Positions 30,678 to 41,915 of a stretch of DNA of 64,000 nucleotides are shown in pieces. This DNA comes from an uncultured Clostridia bacterium (GTDB taxonomy: Bacteria > Bacillota > Clostridia > Oscillospirales > Ruminococcaceae): positions 1-64,000 of the forward strand of contig CANPXN010000001.1 of the NCBI GenBank assembly GCA_947586185.1, given 5' to 3'. The notes under the pieces are model-generated. The model did no database searches. It was not told where the DNA came from and saw only the letters and a list, made by a program, of their open reading frames with translations. The position numbers and the translations under genes were made by a program. Numbering within the stretch: the stretch's first letter is position 1; the number at the start of each line of letters is the position of its first letter.

Positions 30678-31178
30678 TTGGCTAATATAGATGCTAATGC
30701 ATTGGAGCTTTCTGAAAAGGTTGTTTCCATTAACAGAGTTGCTAAGACTGTTAAGGGCGGACGTATAATGAAGTTCGCTGCTCTGGTAGTAGTCGGTGAC
30801 GGAAACGGCACAGTAGGCTTTGGTCTGGGTAAATCAGGCGAAGTTCCGGACGCAATCCGCAAGGGTATTGAGGACGCTAAGAAGAACTTGATCAAGATCC
30901 CTATGAGAGGCACAACGATCCCTCACGAAGTAATCGGCGCTTTCGGCGCAGGCAGAGTTCTTATGAAGCCTGCTGCTCCTGGTACAGGCGTTATCGCCGG
31001 CGGTCCGGTTCGTGCGGTAATCGAAATGGCTGGTATCAAGGATATCAGAACAAAGTCTCTTCGTTCAAACAACCCATGCAACGTAGTAAGAGCAACTATT
31101 GCAGGTCTTGCTTCATGTATGACAGCTAAAGAAGTAGCTGAAAAGAGAGGCAAGTCAATAAAGGAAATTTTAGGTTAA
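30678..31178 (+). CDS. rpsE: 30S ribosomal protein S5
   Basis: [20 protein letters not shown] start. Confidence 0.97.
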   Translation: MANIDANALELSEKVVSINRVAKTVKGGRIMKFAALVVVGDGNGTVGFGLGKSGEVPDAIRKGIEDAKKNLIKIPMRGTTIPHEVIGAFGAGRVLMKPAAPGTGVIAGGPVRAVIEMAGIKDIRTKSLRSNNPCNVVRATIAGLASCMTAKEVAEKRGKSIKEILG

Positions 31179-31191
31179 GGAGTGAGCGGTA

Positions 31192-31368
31192 ATGGCAAAG
31201 CAGATTAAGCTCGTAAAGAGCCTTATAGGCAGAAAACAGGACCAGATTGATACAGCTCATTCACTGGGCCTTAAAAAAATCGGTCAGGTAACAGTACAGC
31301 CTGACAATGAGCAGACTAAGGGAAAAATCGAAAAGATCTCTCACCTCGTGGAGGTTCAGGAAGCGTAA
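31192..31368 (+). CDS. rpmD: 50S ribosomal protein L30
   Basis: Not in the ORF track; translated by eye: [58 protein letters not shown] (58 aa). Confidence 0.95.
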   Translation: MAKQIKLVKSLIGRKQDQIDTAHSLGLKKIGQVTVQPDNEQTKGKIEKISHLVEVQEA

Positions 31369-31386
31369 GCAAGGAGGTGCATCACG

Positions 31387-31827
31387 ATGAAATTACACGA
31401 ATTATCACCAGCGCCGGGTTCAGTTTCTGAACGTAAGCGTATCGGCAGAGGCCACGGTTCAGGCAACGGCAAAACAGCCGGCAAGGGCCATAAGGGACAG
31501 AACGCACGTTCAGGCGGCGGCGTTAGAATCGGCTTTGAAGGCGGACAGATGCCGCTTGCAAGAAGAATCCCTAAGAGAGGCTTCAATAACATTTTTGCAA
31601 CTAAGTATACTGCTATCAATGTTTCACAGCTCAATAAGTTCGTTGATGGAACAGTAGTTGATACAGAAATGCTCAAGGCTGCAGGAATCATTAAGAAGGA
31701 GAACGACGGTGTTAAAATTCTTGGCAACGGCGAACTCACTGCAAAAATTACTGTAAAGGCTGCTAAATTCTCACAGAGTGCTGTCGAAAAAATCGAGAAG
31801 GCTGGCGGGAAAGCAGAGGTGATTTAA
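31387..31827 (+). CDS. rplO: 50S ribosomal protein L15
   Basis: [21 protein letters not shown]. Confidence 0.97.
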   Translation: MKLHELSPAPGSVSERKRIGRGHGSGNGKTAGKGHKGQNARSGGGVRIGFEGGQMPLARRIPKRGFNNIFATKYTAINVSQLNKFVDGTVVDTEMLKAAGIIKKENDGVKILGNGELTAKITVKAAKFSQSAVEKIEKAGGKAEVI

Positions 31828-31828
31828 T

Positions 31829-33157
31829 GTGTTCGAAACATTGAGGAACGCATGGAAAATCACGGAACTTCGTAAGAAGATTCTATTTACTTTATTAATA
31901 GTTATAATATTCAGAATCGGAAGCGCTCTTACAGTTCCATTCCTTGATACAACAGCCGTACAGGGCTGGATGGATCAGTCGGCAACTGACGGCAACTTCC
32001 TTGAATATCTTAACGTATTGACCGGTGGTGCATTGTCAAAGGCAACAATATTCTCACTGTCAATCACACCGTATATCAACTCTTCAATTATTATGCAGCT
32101 CCTGACGTATGCACTTCCTCCTTTGGAGAGGTTGCAGCAGGAGGGTGAAGAAGGAAGAAAACGTCTTAACCAGATAACTTCTTTTGTAGCACTTGGTCTT
32201 TCACTTTTCATGTCCATAGCATACTATTTCACATTGAAAAACAGCATGGGCGCAGTTAAGTATACAACCGGTGCGGAAGGCATTTTTGCAGCAGTTGTTA
32301 TTGTAGGATGCTTCGCAGCCGGCGCTTCGCTGGTTGTATGGATGGGTAACAGAATCAATGAAAGAGGTATCGGCAACGGTATTTCTATGATTCTTTTTGC
32401 AGGTATCGTTGCAAGATTCCCGACCGATGTCGGAACTCTTGTAGAACTTACCAAGCAGACCCCTGAAAAGTATCTCTTCGTTTCAATTGGTATCCTGATC
32501 GTATTTGTTCTTATGATAGGATTTGTTGTATTTATGAACGAGTCTGAAAGAAGAATACCGATTCAGTATGCAAAGCGTGTCGTTGGCAGAAAGCAGTACG
32601 GCGGACAGAACACACACATTCCTGTAAAGGTTTGCATGAGCGGTGTTATGCCAATCATCTTCGCTATGTCTTTCATGTCAATTCCAAGTACTTTAAGACT
32701 CTTTATTGAGCCTGTTAAAACATTTGACGGCGCAACCTTTATGCAGAAGTTTTATGTACATTTTCTTAATTTCTTCAGCACAAGATCATTTTCTTATGCA
32801 CTTATATACTTCATCCTTATCATAGCGTTTAACTACTTCTATGTATCGATGCAGTATAATCCAATAGAAATTGCAAACAACCTTCGTCAGCATAACGGAG
32901 GCATCCCGGGAATCAGACCTGGTAAACCGACTTCGGATTACATCCAGAGAGTTCTTTCAAAGATCACTCTCGTAGGCGCATTCTTCCTGGGTATTATTGC
33001 AATCTTCCCTATATTCCTTGCAAAGGCAGATGAAAACCTGAGCAGCCTTTCAATGGGCGGTACAACAATGCTTATCGTTGTAAGCGTTGCCCTTGAAACT
33101 GTTCGTACTCTTGAATCACAGATGATGATGCGTCATCATAAGGGATTCCTTGAATAA
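31829..33157 (+). CDS. secY: Preprotein translocase subunit SecY
   Basis: 10-TM SecY sequence; GTG start. Confidence 0.98.
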   Translation: MFETLRNAWKITELRKKILFTLLIVIIFRIGSALTVPFLDTTAVQGWMDQSATDGNFLEYLNVLTGGALSKATIFSLSITPYINSSIIMQLLTYALPPLERLQQEGEEGRKRLNQITSFVALGLSLFMSIAYYFTLKNSMGAVKYTTGAEGIFAAVVIVGCFAAGASLVVWMGNRINERGIGNGISMILFAGIVARFPTDVGTLVELTKQTPEKYLFVSIGILIVFVLMIGFVVFMNESERRIPIQYAKRVVGRKQYGGQNTHIPVKVCMSGVMPIIFAMSFMSIPSTLRLFIEPVKTFDGATFMQKFYVHFLNFFSTRSFSYALIYFILIIAFNYFYVSMQYNPIEIANNLRQHNGGIPGIRPGKPTSDYIQRVLSKITLVGAFFLGIIAIFPIFLAKADENLSSLSMGGTTMLIVVSVALETVRTLESQMMMRHHKGFLE

Positions 33158-33170
33158 GGAGGAAGCAATA

Positions 33171-33803
33171 ATGAATTTAATTTTACTGGGCGCACCTGGC
33201 GCAGGCAAAGGTACTCAGGCAGAGGTTATTTCAGAAGCACTGAATATTCCTCAGATCTCAACAGGAAATATTCTTCGTGAAGCTGTTAAGAACGGCACTG
33301 AGTATGGCCTTAAGGCTAAGGCTGCTATGGAGAGCGGTTCACTTGTTTCCGATGATGTTGTTATCGGTATCTTGAAGGACAGGATCGCTGAGGATGACTG
33401 TAAAAACGGTTATATCCTTGACGGTTTCCCGAGAACTGTTCCACAGGCTGAGGCTCTTGAAAATATGGGCGTAAATATTGATAAGGTTATCGAAATTGAC
33501 GTTCCTGACGAAACAATTCAGCAGAGACTGTCCGGAAGAAGAGTCTGCGAAGACTGCGGAGCTTCCTATCACGTTGAGTTCAAGCCTTCTAAAGCTGAGG
33601 GCGTGTGCGATAAGTGCGGCGGCAAAACAGTTCAGCGTAAGGACGATCATCCTGACACTGTTATCGAGCGTCTGAAGGTTTATCACCAGCAGACAGCTCC
33701 TCTTAAGGATTTCTATGCAAACCGCGGTAAGCTGAAAACTGTAAAGGGTCAGAGCGAGGTTTCCGAAACCTCCAAGCTTACTCTTGAAGCAGTGAAGGCG
33801 TAA
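33171..33803 (+). CDS. adk: Adenylate kinase
   Basis: MNLILLGAPGAGKGTQAE; zinc-finger LID (CEDCG...CDKCG). Confidence 0.98.
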   Translation: MNLILLGAPGAGKGTQAEVISEALNIPQISTGNILREAVKNGTEYGLKAKAAMESGSLVSDDVVIGILKDRIAEDDCKNGYILDGFPRTVPQAEALENMGVNIDKVIEIDVPDETIQQRLSGRRVCEDCGASYHVEFKPSKAEGVCDKCGGKTVQRKDDHPDTVIERLKVYHQQTAPLKDFYANRGKLKTVKGQSEVSETSKLTLEAVKA

Positions 33804-33805
33804 TA

Positions 33806-34555
33806 ATGGTTAGTGTAAAATCCAGTACTGATTTAGCTAAAATGCGTGAAGCCGGACGAATTTCCGGCCGTGCGCTGAAGCTTGCAGGTGAATCAATTAA
33901 AGCAGGTATGACAACAAAAGCCCTTGACAAAATTATTCACGATTATATAGTCGGATGCGGAGCTAAGCCTTCCTTCTTAGGATACGGCGGCTTTCCGGGC
34001 AGTGCCTGCATTTCAATAAACGATGAGGTCATTCATGGTATACCAAGCCATAAAAGAAGGATCGCTGAGGGCGATATAGTAAGTGTTGACGTGGGAGCAT
34101 GTATAAACGGCTTTCACGGAGATACATGCGCTACTTTCGCTGTTGGAAAGGTTTCAGATGAGGCCAAAAAGCTCCTTGAGGTAACCGAGGCTTCCCTCTA
34201 TGAGGGTATCAAGGCGGCTCAGGTGGGAGCAAGGATCGGCGATGTTTCCCATGCGGTTGAGGAGTACTGCGTGTCAAGGGGATACGGTGTCGTAAGACAG
34301 TACTGCGGACACGGTATCGGAAGAGAGCTTCATGAATCCCCTGAAGTGCCGAATTACGGTAAGGCAGGTCATGGAGTAAGACTTGTTTCAGGAATGACAT
34401 TCTGCGTTGAGCCTATGATTAACGTCAAAGGCGAGGGCATAAGAGTTTTAAACGACGGCTGGACAGTTGTCACAAAGGACGGTTCGCTGTCAGCACACTT
34501 TGAACATGCCATTGCAATTACGCCAAACGGTCCGGTTATTCTTACCGAGCCTTAA
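33806..34555 (+). CDS. map: Type I methionyl aminopeptidase
   Basis: GYGGFPGSACISINDEVIHGIP. Confidence 0.98.
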   Translation: MVSVKSSTDLAKMREAGRISGRALKLAGESIKAGMTTKALDKIIHDYIVGCGAKPSFLGYGGFPGSACISINDEVIHGIPSHKRRIAEGDIVSVDVGACINGFHGDTCATFAVGKVSDEAKKLLEVTEASLYEGIKAAQVGARIGDVSHAVEEYCVSRGYGVVRQYCGHGIGRELHESPEVPNYGKAGHGVRLVSGMTFCVEPMINVKGEGIRVLNDGWTVVTKDGSLSAHFEHAIAITPNGPVILTEP

Positions 34556-34567
34556 CGGAGGGTAGCA

Positions 34568-34828
34568 GTGGAGATTAGAGAAGGTGCAATAGCGAGAGCC
34601 TGTGCCGGCAGAGATAAGGATGGCTTTTTCGTAGTGACGAAAATCATCGGGAATTATGCTTTTATAGCGGATGGCCGCAGAAGAAAGCTTGAGTTTCCGA
34701 AACGGAAAAGTCTAAAGCATCTGAGATTTACCAATAATGTTATAGACTTAAACGGTATAACAGATAAAAAGCTTAGAAATGTGCTGAGTGTATACTCGGA
34801 CACCGTAACCGATATGGGGAGGTATTAA
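34568..34828 (+). CDS. KOW-domain RNA-binding protein (L14e-like)
   Basis: Small basic protein between map and infA; GTG start. Confidence 0.75.
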   Translation: MEIREGAIARACAGRDKDGFFVVTKIIGNYAFIADGRRRKLEFPKRKSLKHLRFTNNVIDLNGITDKKLRNVLSVYSDTVTDMGRY

Positions 34829-34830
34829 TT

Positions 34831-35049
34831 TTGTCTAAGGAAGATGGAATTGAATTAGAAGGTATCGTTGAGGAGGCACTGCCGAACGCAATGTTCAAGG
34901 TAAAGCTTCCGAATGATCATATAATTCTTGCACATGTATCAGGCAAGCTCAGAATGAACTATATCAGAATCGTTCCGGGCGACAAGGTAACTGTTGAAAT
35001 GTCACCTTATGACCTGACTAAGGGCAGAATCACTTGGAGAGCTAAGTAA
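34831..35049 (+). CDS. infA: Translation initiation factor IF-1
   Basis: [16 protein letters not shown]...; TTG start. Confidence 0.97.
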   Translation: MSKEDGIELEGIVEEALPNAMFKVKLPNDHIILAHVSGKLRMNYIRIVPGDKVTVEMSPYDLTKGRITWRAK

Positions 35050-35229
<180 letters not shown>

Positions 35230-35271
35230 ATAAAAGCCGTGACATCTTATTAACGGAGGTGCTATTAATTA

Positions 35272-35640
35272 ATGGCAAGAATTGCTGGTATTGACCTGCC
35301 AAAGGACAAGAGAGTCGAAATCGGTTTGACTTATATCTACGGCATTGGTCGTCCGACTGCTGCAAAAATTCTCGATGAGACAGGTATTAATCCTGATACA
35401 AGAGTTAAGGATCTTACTGAACAGGATGTAGCAAAGCTGCGTGACTATATAGATCAGAACTGTAATGTTGAGGGTGACCTCAGAAGAGAAGTTGCACTTA
35501 ATATCAAGAGACTTGTTGAAATAGGATGCTACAGAGGCGTTCGTCACCGTAAGGGTCTTCCTGTAAGAGGACAGAGAACAAAGACGAATGCAAGAACTCG
35601 CAAGGGTCCGGTTAAGACAATCGCTAACAAGAAGAAGTAA
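35272..35640 (+). CDS. rpsM: 30S ribosomal protein S13
   Basis: [26 protein letters not shown]. Confidence 0.98.
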   Translation: MARIAGIDLPKDKRVEIGLTYIYGIGRPTAAKILDETGINPDTRVKDLTEQDVAKLRDYIDQNCNVEGDLRREVALNIKRLVEIGCYRGVRHRKGLPVRGQRTKTNARTRKGPVKTIANKKK

Positions 35641-35654
35641 GGAGGGAATGAACA

Positions 35655-36056
35655 TTGGCACAGCAGAAAGGCAAGAAGGTTGCAGTAAGAAGACGCAGAG
35701 AGCGTAAGAATATTGAAAGCGGCGCTGTTCATATCCAGTCTACTTTTAATAATACAATTGTAACTATCACTGATACACAGGGTAACGCTATTTCATGGGC
35801 AAGCGCCGGCGGTCTTGGATTTAGAGGTTCAAGAAAGTCTACTCCGTTTGCAGCTCAGACAGCAGCTGAAACAGCAGCAAGAGCAGCTATGGAGCATGGT
35901 CTTAAAACCGTTGAGGTTTATGTAAAGGGACCTGGTTCAGGCCGTGAAGCAGCAATCAGAGCTTTACAGGGCGTTGGCCTTGAGGTTAAGATGATCAAGG
36001 ACGTAACCCCTATTCCACATAACGGATGCCGTCCTCCAAAGAGAAGACGTGTATAA
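35655..36056 (+). CDS. rpsK: 30S ribosomal protein S11
   Basis: Order and sequence; TTG start. Confidence 0.98.
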   Translation: MAQQKGKKVAVRRRRERKNIESGAVHIQSTFNNTIVTITDTQGNAISWASAGGLGFRGSRKSTPFAAQTAAETAARAAMEHGLKTVEVYVKGPGSGREAAIRALQGVGLEVKMIKDVTPIPHNGCRPPKRRRV

Positions 36057-36076
36057 TTTTACAGGAGGTGTAAGAT

Positions 36077-36673
36077 TTGGCTATTAATAGAGAACCTATT
36101 CTCAAAAGGTGCAGATACCTGGGAATCAGCCCGGCTGTAATGGGTATCGCAAAGGAAAGCAACCGTAATCCTAACGCAAACAAGAGAAAGAAAGTTTCAG
36201 AATACGGAATGCAGCTCAAGGAAAAACAGAAGCTGAAATTCATCTATGGTGTATTGGAAAAACCTTTCCGTCACTACTATGAGCTTGCTGAAAAAATGGA
36301 AGGCAAAGCCGGTGAAAACCTTATTACAATTCTTGAATCAAGACTTGATAATATCGCTTTCAGAATGGGTCTTGCTCTTACAAGACGTGAAGCAAGACAG
36401 CTGGTTTCACATGGACATTTCTGTGTAAACGGCGTTAAGGTGGACGTTCCTTCTTATAGAGTAAAGGTCGGCGACGTAATCGAGCTTTGTGATAACAGCA
36501 AGAAGCTTGACAAGTTCAAGGATACTGCTGAAGCAACAAAGGGAAGAGTAGTTCCTCTCTGGCTTGAAGCAAACAAGGATGCGTTCTCAGCTAAGGTTGT
36601 TCGTATGCCTGTTAAGGATGACATAGACTATGAGGTTGAGGAAACATTCATTGTCGAGTTGTATTCCAAATAA
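36077..36673 (+). CDS. rpsD: 30S ribosomal protein S4
   Basis: Order and sequence; TTG start. Confidence 0.96.
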   Translation: MAINREPILKRCRYLGISPAVMGIAKESNRNPNANKRKKVSEYGMQLKEKQKLKFIYGVLEKPFRHYYELAEKMEGKAGENLITILESRLDNIAFRMGLALTRREARQLVSHGHFCVNGVKVDVPSYRVKVGDVIELCDNSKKLDKFKDTAEATKGRVVPLWLEANKDAFSAKVVRMPVKDDIDYEVEETFIVELYSK

Positions 36674-36742
36674 TAAGTGTTCGCTTGTCAGAAGTCTGTT
36701 CATTTATATATTTAAAAGTGATTGCGAAATAGGAGGGTTCTT

Positions 36743-37696
36743 ATGCTGGAAAAAATTGTAAAGCCGGAAATTGATACTGTCGAACTGAAAAGTGACGGAA
36801 AGTACGGCAAATTCGTTTTAGCGCCGCTTGAACGTGGTTATGGTATCACGCTTGGTAACAGTCTAAGACGAGTGCTTCTCTCCTCGCTCCCGGGTGTGGC
36901 TGTCAATGCTGTGAAGATAGACGGCGTACACCACGAGTTATCTACAATCCCAGGCGTAAAAGAGGATGTAACAGAGATAATCCTTGCGATCAAGGGCCTT
37001 ACAGCAAAGCTTTACGGCGAAGGTCCTAAGACTGTTTATATTGAAGCCGAAGGCGAATGCGAAGTTACTGCCGGGGATATTAAAACAGATTCAGAAGTCA
37101 ATATTCTTGATCCGGGAATGCATATCGCAACTCTTGGCAAGGATGCAAAGCTTTATATGGAAATTACTATCGACAGAGGAAGAGGCTATGTTTCAGCTGA
37201 ACGCAATAAGCAGATGATAAATCTGCCGATTGACACAATTGCAGTTGATAGTATTTATACTCCTGTTTTGAAGGTAAACTATTCGGTTGAAGACACACGT
37301 CTTGGCCAGGTTACCGATTTTGATAAGCTGACAATAGAGGTTTGGACTGACGGTACAATCTCAGCTAAGGAAGCATTATCACAGGCAGCCAATCTCCTCA
37401 ACGAGCATCTGAAATTGTTTGTTGACCTTTCTGAGGAAGCAAACATTGCAGAGGTCTTGGTAGAACAGGACGATAAGGGAAAAGAAAAAATCCTTGAGAT
37501 GACCATTGAGGAACTTGACTTATCAGTACGTTCATTCAATTGCTTGAAGCGTGCTGGAATTAATACTGTAGATGACTTGATCAACAAGTCCGAAGAAGAA
37601 ATGATGAAGGTTAGAAACCTTGGTAAAAAATCTTTCGATGAAGTGAAAGAAAAGCTTCAATCACTTGGCTTTGACCTCAGTTCTGAAGAGGAATAA
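36743..37696 (+). CDS. rpoA: DNA-directed RNA polymerase subunit alpha
   Basis: [23 protein letters not shown] at 36743. Confidence 0.98.
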   Translation: MLEKIVKPEIDTVELKSDGKYGKFVLAPLERGYGITLGNSLRRVLLSSLPGVAVNAVKIDGVHHELSTIPGVKEDVTEIILAIKGLTAKLYGEGPKTVYIEAEGECEVTAGDIKTDSEVNILDPGMHIATLGKDAKLYMEITIDRGRGYVSAERNKQMINLPIDTIAVDSIYTPVLKVNYSVEDTRLGQVTDFDKLTIEVWTDGTISAKEALSQAANLLNEHLKLFVDLSEEANIAEVLVEQDDKGKEKILEMTIEELDLSVRSFNCLKRAGINTVDDLINKSEEEMMKVRNLGKKSFDEVKEKLQSLGFDLSSEEE

Positions 37697-37754
37697 ATTA
37701 CCGGAACGTCTGTTTAGGCAGATCGTTCTCAAATCAGTAAAGGAGTGAATTACG

Positions 37755-38096
37755 ATGCCTGGTACAAGAAAGCTTGGTAGAACAACAGATCACAGAAAAG
37801 CTATGCTCAGGGCTATGGTAACATATCTGCTTGAAAACGGTCAGATTGAAACTACTGTTACAAGAGCTAAGGAAGTTCGTGCTGTTGCGGAAAAGATGAT
37901 TACTATCGGTAAAAATAACGATTTGCACTCCAAACGTCAAGTATATGCTTACGTTACTAAGGAAGACGTTGCTAAGAAGTTATTTGAAGAAATTTCACCT
38001 AAGTATGCTGAAAGAAACGGCGGATACACAAGGATCGTTAAGATCGGTCCTCGTCGTGGCGACGCAGCTGAAATGGCTATTATTCAGCTGGTATAA
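37755..38096 (+). CDS. rplQ: 50S ribosomal protein L17
   Basis: [17 protein letters not shown]. Confidence 0.98.
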   Translation: MPGTRKLGRTTDHRKAMLRAMVTYLLENGQIETTVTRAKEVRAVAEKMITIGKNNDLHSKRQVYAYVTKEDVAKKLFEEISPKYAERNGGYTRIVKIGPRRGDAAEMAIIQLV

Positions 38097-38126
38097 TATA
38101 TACCTGCATACCGATAAAACTAATAG

Positions 38127-38154
38127 AAGCCGGTCTTTTATGACCGGCTTTTTT
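38127..38154 (+). terminator. Rho-independent terminator at the end of the ribosomal supercluster
   Basis: AAGCCGGTC ttttat GACCGGCTTTTTT. Confidence 0.9.
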
Positions 38155-38237
38155 GCATTCCCATCTTTATGTCTTTAAAGCTTATATGATAAAAAATAAA
38201 ACAGGTGTGTAACGTAATCGTTTCACACCTGCTAAAA

Positions 38238-40169
38238 TTATCTTATATTCTGTTTGCCCTTGCGCAGCTTTTTCTGCTCATACATTTTCTGATCCGCTAT
38301 ACTGATAAGCTTGTAAAGAGGCTTGTTCACGCTTGCGGAGGTTATATGATAGCCTATGCTTGCAGCTATTGTATAAGGCTTATTGTATTTTTTATTGCAC
38401 TCGTCCAGATAGTCCGTTATCCGTCGGCTCATTCTTAAAGCGTCTTCTTCTTTGTAGCCTGATGCAAAAATAATGAACTCATCGCCGCCGAATCTTGCGC
38501 AGACCTCTCTGTCGGTGCGGCATACGCTTTTTATAGCGTCGGACATTCTGCAAAGTGCAAAGTCGCCCTCATTATGTCCAAAGTTGTCGTTTACATATTT
38601 AAGCCCATCCATGTCAATAAACATGATCATGACGCAGCCAAGCTCTTCGGCGCATTTTTGATATAAAGGCTCAGCGTTTTTTGAAAATCCGTGGCGGTTG
38701 TAGATCTGACCCAAAGGGTCGATTATATAGAGCCTGTCAAGCTCATCAACCATCTGATCGAGGCACATGATCTTTCTCACATTTTCAAAAGCATTGCTGA
38801 CGCTCATTACCCATGTATGGAAGACCTTGCTGACCAAAGGGAAATTCGTGTTGCACATAACACAATAGCCAAGACATCTGTCACGGAAGTGGATAGGCAT
38901 AAAGTAATACATATCGCACTTATTCGACTGGTTGAATATATCCGGCAGCATTTCATTTGAATTAAATGAATCATACTCCACGAATTTGCTATCAACATAT
39001 GCCAGCATAACATCCATTCTGTCCGTATAGCCTTCAGTAATGTATTCAGCGCGGGTTACGCTTTTATCAGTTCTTCTTGTGAATGCATAACCGCTGTTCC
39101 AATCGCTGCACATACATAGGAAGAATTTTTCGATTTTTAATTCTTGGACGAATTTTTTTAGGATATTTATGTTATCCCTTATTGAAACTGACTCCTCGAA
39201 GTCGCAGAACATCCTGTTGATCATAGGAACGTCAATGTTAATCGACTCAATAGTCCTGTAGTTGCTGCGCTTGTATTCCGGAATGCCGTTAAGGTTATCA
39301 AAGCTGCAACCACAGCTCTCACCGAAGATACACTTCGTATCAAGAATTTCAACTCTTTCAGTTTTTATTCCGTTGATATGCGAATATATTTTTTCACAGG
39401 CTTTATATCCGGATATTTTCAAAGGCCTTTCAACGGAAGTTATACTCGGAGAATAGTGCTTTGCAGCATAAATATTGTCAAAGCCTGCGATCATAATATC
39501 CTCTGGAACGCTTATGTCATTTTTTTGAAGCTCCACTGTTGCCGAGAGAGCCATTGCATCATTTGCGCAGATAATAACGTCTGGCAGCTCTTCACCTGAT
39601 GCAAGAAGCTTTCTTATAGCTTCTCTTCCGTCTTCTCCTCGGAAAGCTCCCCAAAAGATGCGGTTTTCCTCGACAGGAATGCCATGCTCCTCTAAAACAG
39701 TTTTATAAGCTTTAAGTCTGAGAGCGCTTTCCGGATTTTCACGAGGACCGGTAATATAATTAATTTTTTTGCAGTGGTGGCAATCAAGAAAATGTTCGAT
39801 CATTTCCTTCATTGCCTTGAAGTTGTCGATGCCAATATAATACATGTCACCGAAATCGTTGTCAACGCTTACAGCCGGAATTCCGGCATTTCTGACGGCA
39901 GAAGTAATTTCTTCTGTCTGCTCATCTGAAGATATAGTGTTTGTAAGCAGAATAACGCCGTCAACTTTATTGTAATTAACAAGCTTATAAATATTAAATT
40001 CACCGGCGTCATACATAGTGCTTTTGAGAATCCCGCCGAATGCAACGAAGTGAAGAAGATTGATATTCTTACCCTTTGCAAATTCATGAATACCTTTTAA
40101 AATGGTGTTCTGATATTCTTCGTCTATACCTGAAACTATTACAGCTATATTGATTTTTTTATTATCCAT
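38238..40169 (-). CDS. LacI-type periplasmic-binding-fold sensor fused to GGDEF (diguanylate cyclase-like)
   Basis: N-terminal PBP1/LacI ligand-binding fold without HTH; C-terminal ARFGGDEFIIFASG; likely start MDNKKINIAVIVSG at 40169 (ORF to 40241). Confidence 0.85.
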   Translation of the reverse strand: MDNKKINIAVIVSGIDEEYQNTILKGIHEFAKGKNINLLHFVAFGGILKSTMYDAGEFNIYKLVNYNKVDGVILLTNTISSDEQTEEITSAVRNAGIPAVSVDNDFGDMYYIGIDNFKAMKEMIEHFLDCHHCKKINYITGPRENPESALRLKAYKTVLEEHGIPVEENRIFWGAFRGEDGREAIRKLLASGEELPDVIICANDAMALSATVELQKNDISVPEDIMIAGFDNIYAAKHYSPSITSVERPLKISGYKACEKIYSHINGIKTERVEILDTKCIFGESCGCSFDNLNGIPEYKRSNYRTIESINIDVPMINRMFCDFEESVSIRDNINILKKFVQELKIEKFFLCMCSDWNSGYAFTRRTDKSVTRAEYITEGYTDRMDVMLAYVDSKFVEYDSFNSNEMLPDIFNQSNKCDMYYFMPIHFRDRCLGYCVMCNTNFPLVSKVFHTWVMSVSNAFENVRKIMCLDQMVDELDRLYIIDPLGQIYNRHGFSKNAEPLYQKCAEELGCVMIMFIDMDGLKYVNDNFGHNEGDFALCRMSDAIKSVCRTDREVCARFGGDEFIIFASGYKEEDALRMSRRITDYLDECNKKYNKPYTIAASIGYHITSASVNKPLYKLISIADQKMYEQKKLRKGKQNIR

Positions 40170-40655
40170 AATACACCGACCTGTACAATAATCCAATGTT
40201 TCTTCTACAATGATTGGGTTGAATTTTACTTTCAAATTCATTATACTACATGTGCAGAAATTTTTAAAGTGAAAAATCTAATTATTCCAAAAAAATTATC
40301 AGAATAAACAAATATACTTTTATGTTTTGTGCATAATTACCACATTTAAAACGATTAAAATATTTTATAATTAAAATTCTTTACATGCCGTAAAAACAAG
40401 GAACTTAAACGTTTAAATATAAAGGCGATCCCTTGCGATGTTTTTTTAAATATGTTATAGTAAAATTATCAAAATACAGGAGGGATTTTTCAGAAAGCTT
40501 GCGGCGTATTTTTTCATTAAAAGACAGGAATACAATAAAACTTTGTATAATTTGTGCAAAAAGCCCATAACATTTTTTATAAAAATATGCTATAATAATT
40601 ACAAGCAGAAATTTAAGAATTAATTATGGTTGGGTGTATTCAGGAGGTATAAATT

Positions 40656-41165
40656 ATGAATTATGCGGCGGATGATTATGTAGTATACGGAACAGCAGGT
40701 GTATGTCAGATCGCAGGTGTTGAAACCAAGAGCTTTGACGGTATACACGAAGATAAATACTGTAAGCTTGTGCCGGTGCAGGCAACAGGCTCTACATATT
40801 ATGTGCCGGAGAATACACTGGATTCCAAGGTTAGAAAACTCTTGTCAAGGGATGAGATATACACAATAATTGACAATATGCCGAATATAGAGCCTAAGTG
40901 GTGCAATGACCGCAATGAGCGCAAGCAGATTTTTAATGCAGTTCTGAAAAGTGATGACTATGAAAAAATAATCTGTATGATAAAGTCCCTGCATGCTCAG
41001 AAAGAGAAACGTGTTTCAGGAGGAAAACGGCTTTCCTCAAATGATGAGAAGACAATGAAGCTTGCTGAGAATCTTATGTATCAGGAATTTGCAATGGTTC
41101 TTGGTATCGACAAGGATGATGTGCTTCGGTTTATTATTGACAGGCTTGAAAATACAAACAGCTGA
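40656..41165 (+). CDS. CarD-family transcriptional regulator
   Basis: N-terminal DDYVVYGTAGVCQIAGVE (CdnL_TRCF-like). Confidence 0.85.
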   Translation: MNYAADDYVVYGTAGVCQIAGVETKSFDGIHEDKYCKLVPVQATGSTYYVPENTLDSKVRKLLSRDEIYTIIDNMPNIEPKWCNDRNERKQIFNAVLKSDDYEKIICMIKSLHAQKEKRVSGGKRLSSNDEKTMKLAENLMYQEFAMVLGIDKDDVLRFIIDRLENTNS

Positions 41166-41177
41166 TCGGAGGTATAT

Positions 41178-41774
41178 ATGTACAGAGTTATAACAATAAG
41201 CCGTCAGTTCGGAAGCGGCGGCAGAACTATAGGAAAAATGGCTGCTGAGAAGCTTGGCTATAAATTTTACGACAGGGAGCTTGTCAATAAGGTTGCAGCT
41301 GAAAGCGGTCTGTCAGAAAAATTTATTGAGGACAGCGGTGAGTATGCAAATTCAACTACAAGTCTTCTTTTCAACCTTTCCCTTGCCGGAAATTACGGGA
41401 GCGGAAAGATGTCCCTTTACGACGAAATTTATGTTGCACAGTGCAGGATAATCAAAGAGCTTGCTGAGCAGGAGCCATGTGTAATAGTTGGCAGGTGCGC
41501 CGATTATATCCTAAAGGATCGTGACGACTGCCTGAATGTATTTATCCATACCGACATGAAAAACAGGGCGGAGAGAATAGTAAAGCTTTACGGTCAGACG
41601 GAAAAGTCTCCGGAAAAAAGACTCAAGGAAAAGGATAATAAGCGAAAGGTATACTATAAAAATTATACCGGCAGAAACTGGGGGCTTGTGGAAAACTATC
41701 ACCTTGCCCTTGACAGCGCATGTATAGGATTAGAGCGATGCGCTGAGCTTATAGCGGAGATCGCCGGGAAATAA
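41178..41774 (+). CDS. Cytidylate kinase-like family protein
   Basis: ITISRQFGSGGRTIGKMAAEKLGYKFYDREL. Confidence 0.88.
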   Translation: MYRVITISRQFGSGGRTIGKMAAEKLGYKFYDRELVNKVAAESGLSEKFIEDSGEYANSTTSLLFNLSLAGNYGSGKMSLYDEIYVAQCRIIKELAEQEPCVIVGRCADYILKDRDDCLNVFIHTDMKNRAERIVKLYGQTEKSPEKRLKEKDNKRKVYYKNYTGRNWGLVENYHLALDSACIGLERCAELIAEIAGK

Positions 41775-41804
41775 ATAGGTTCTTTAAGAACAGTTTTTGA
41801 GAAA

Positions 41805-41828
41805 GTCAAGCGTTTGCTTGGCTTTTTT
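41805..41828 (+). terminator. Rho-independent terminator
   Basis: GTCAAGC gttt GCTTGGCTTTTTT. Confidence 0.7.
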
Positions 41829-41854
41829 ATTTGTATTTACAATGGACACGTATG

Positions 41855-41883
41855 TTGACATAAAAGCATGCAGGCTATATAAT
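41855..41883 (+). promoter_or_regulatory. Consensus sigma-A promoter for the TetM-like/NYN gene
   Basis: TTGACA-17 nt-TATAAT, about 30 nt upstream of the ATG at 41916. Confidence 0.85.
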
Positions 41884-41915
41884 AAATATATATTTTTACA
41901 GATTGGACGGATAAA

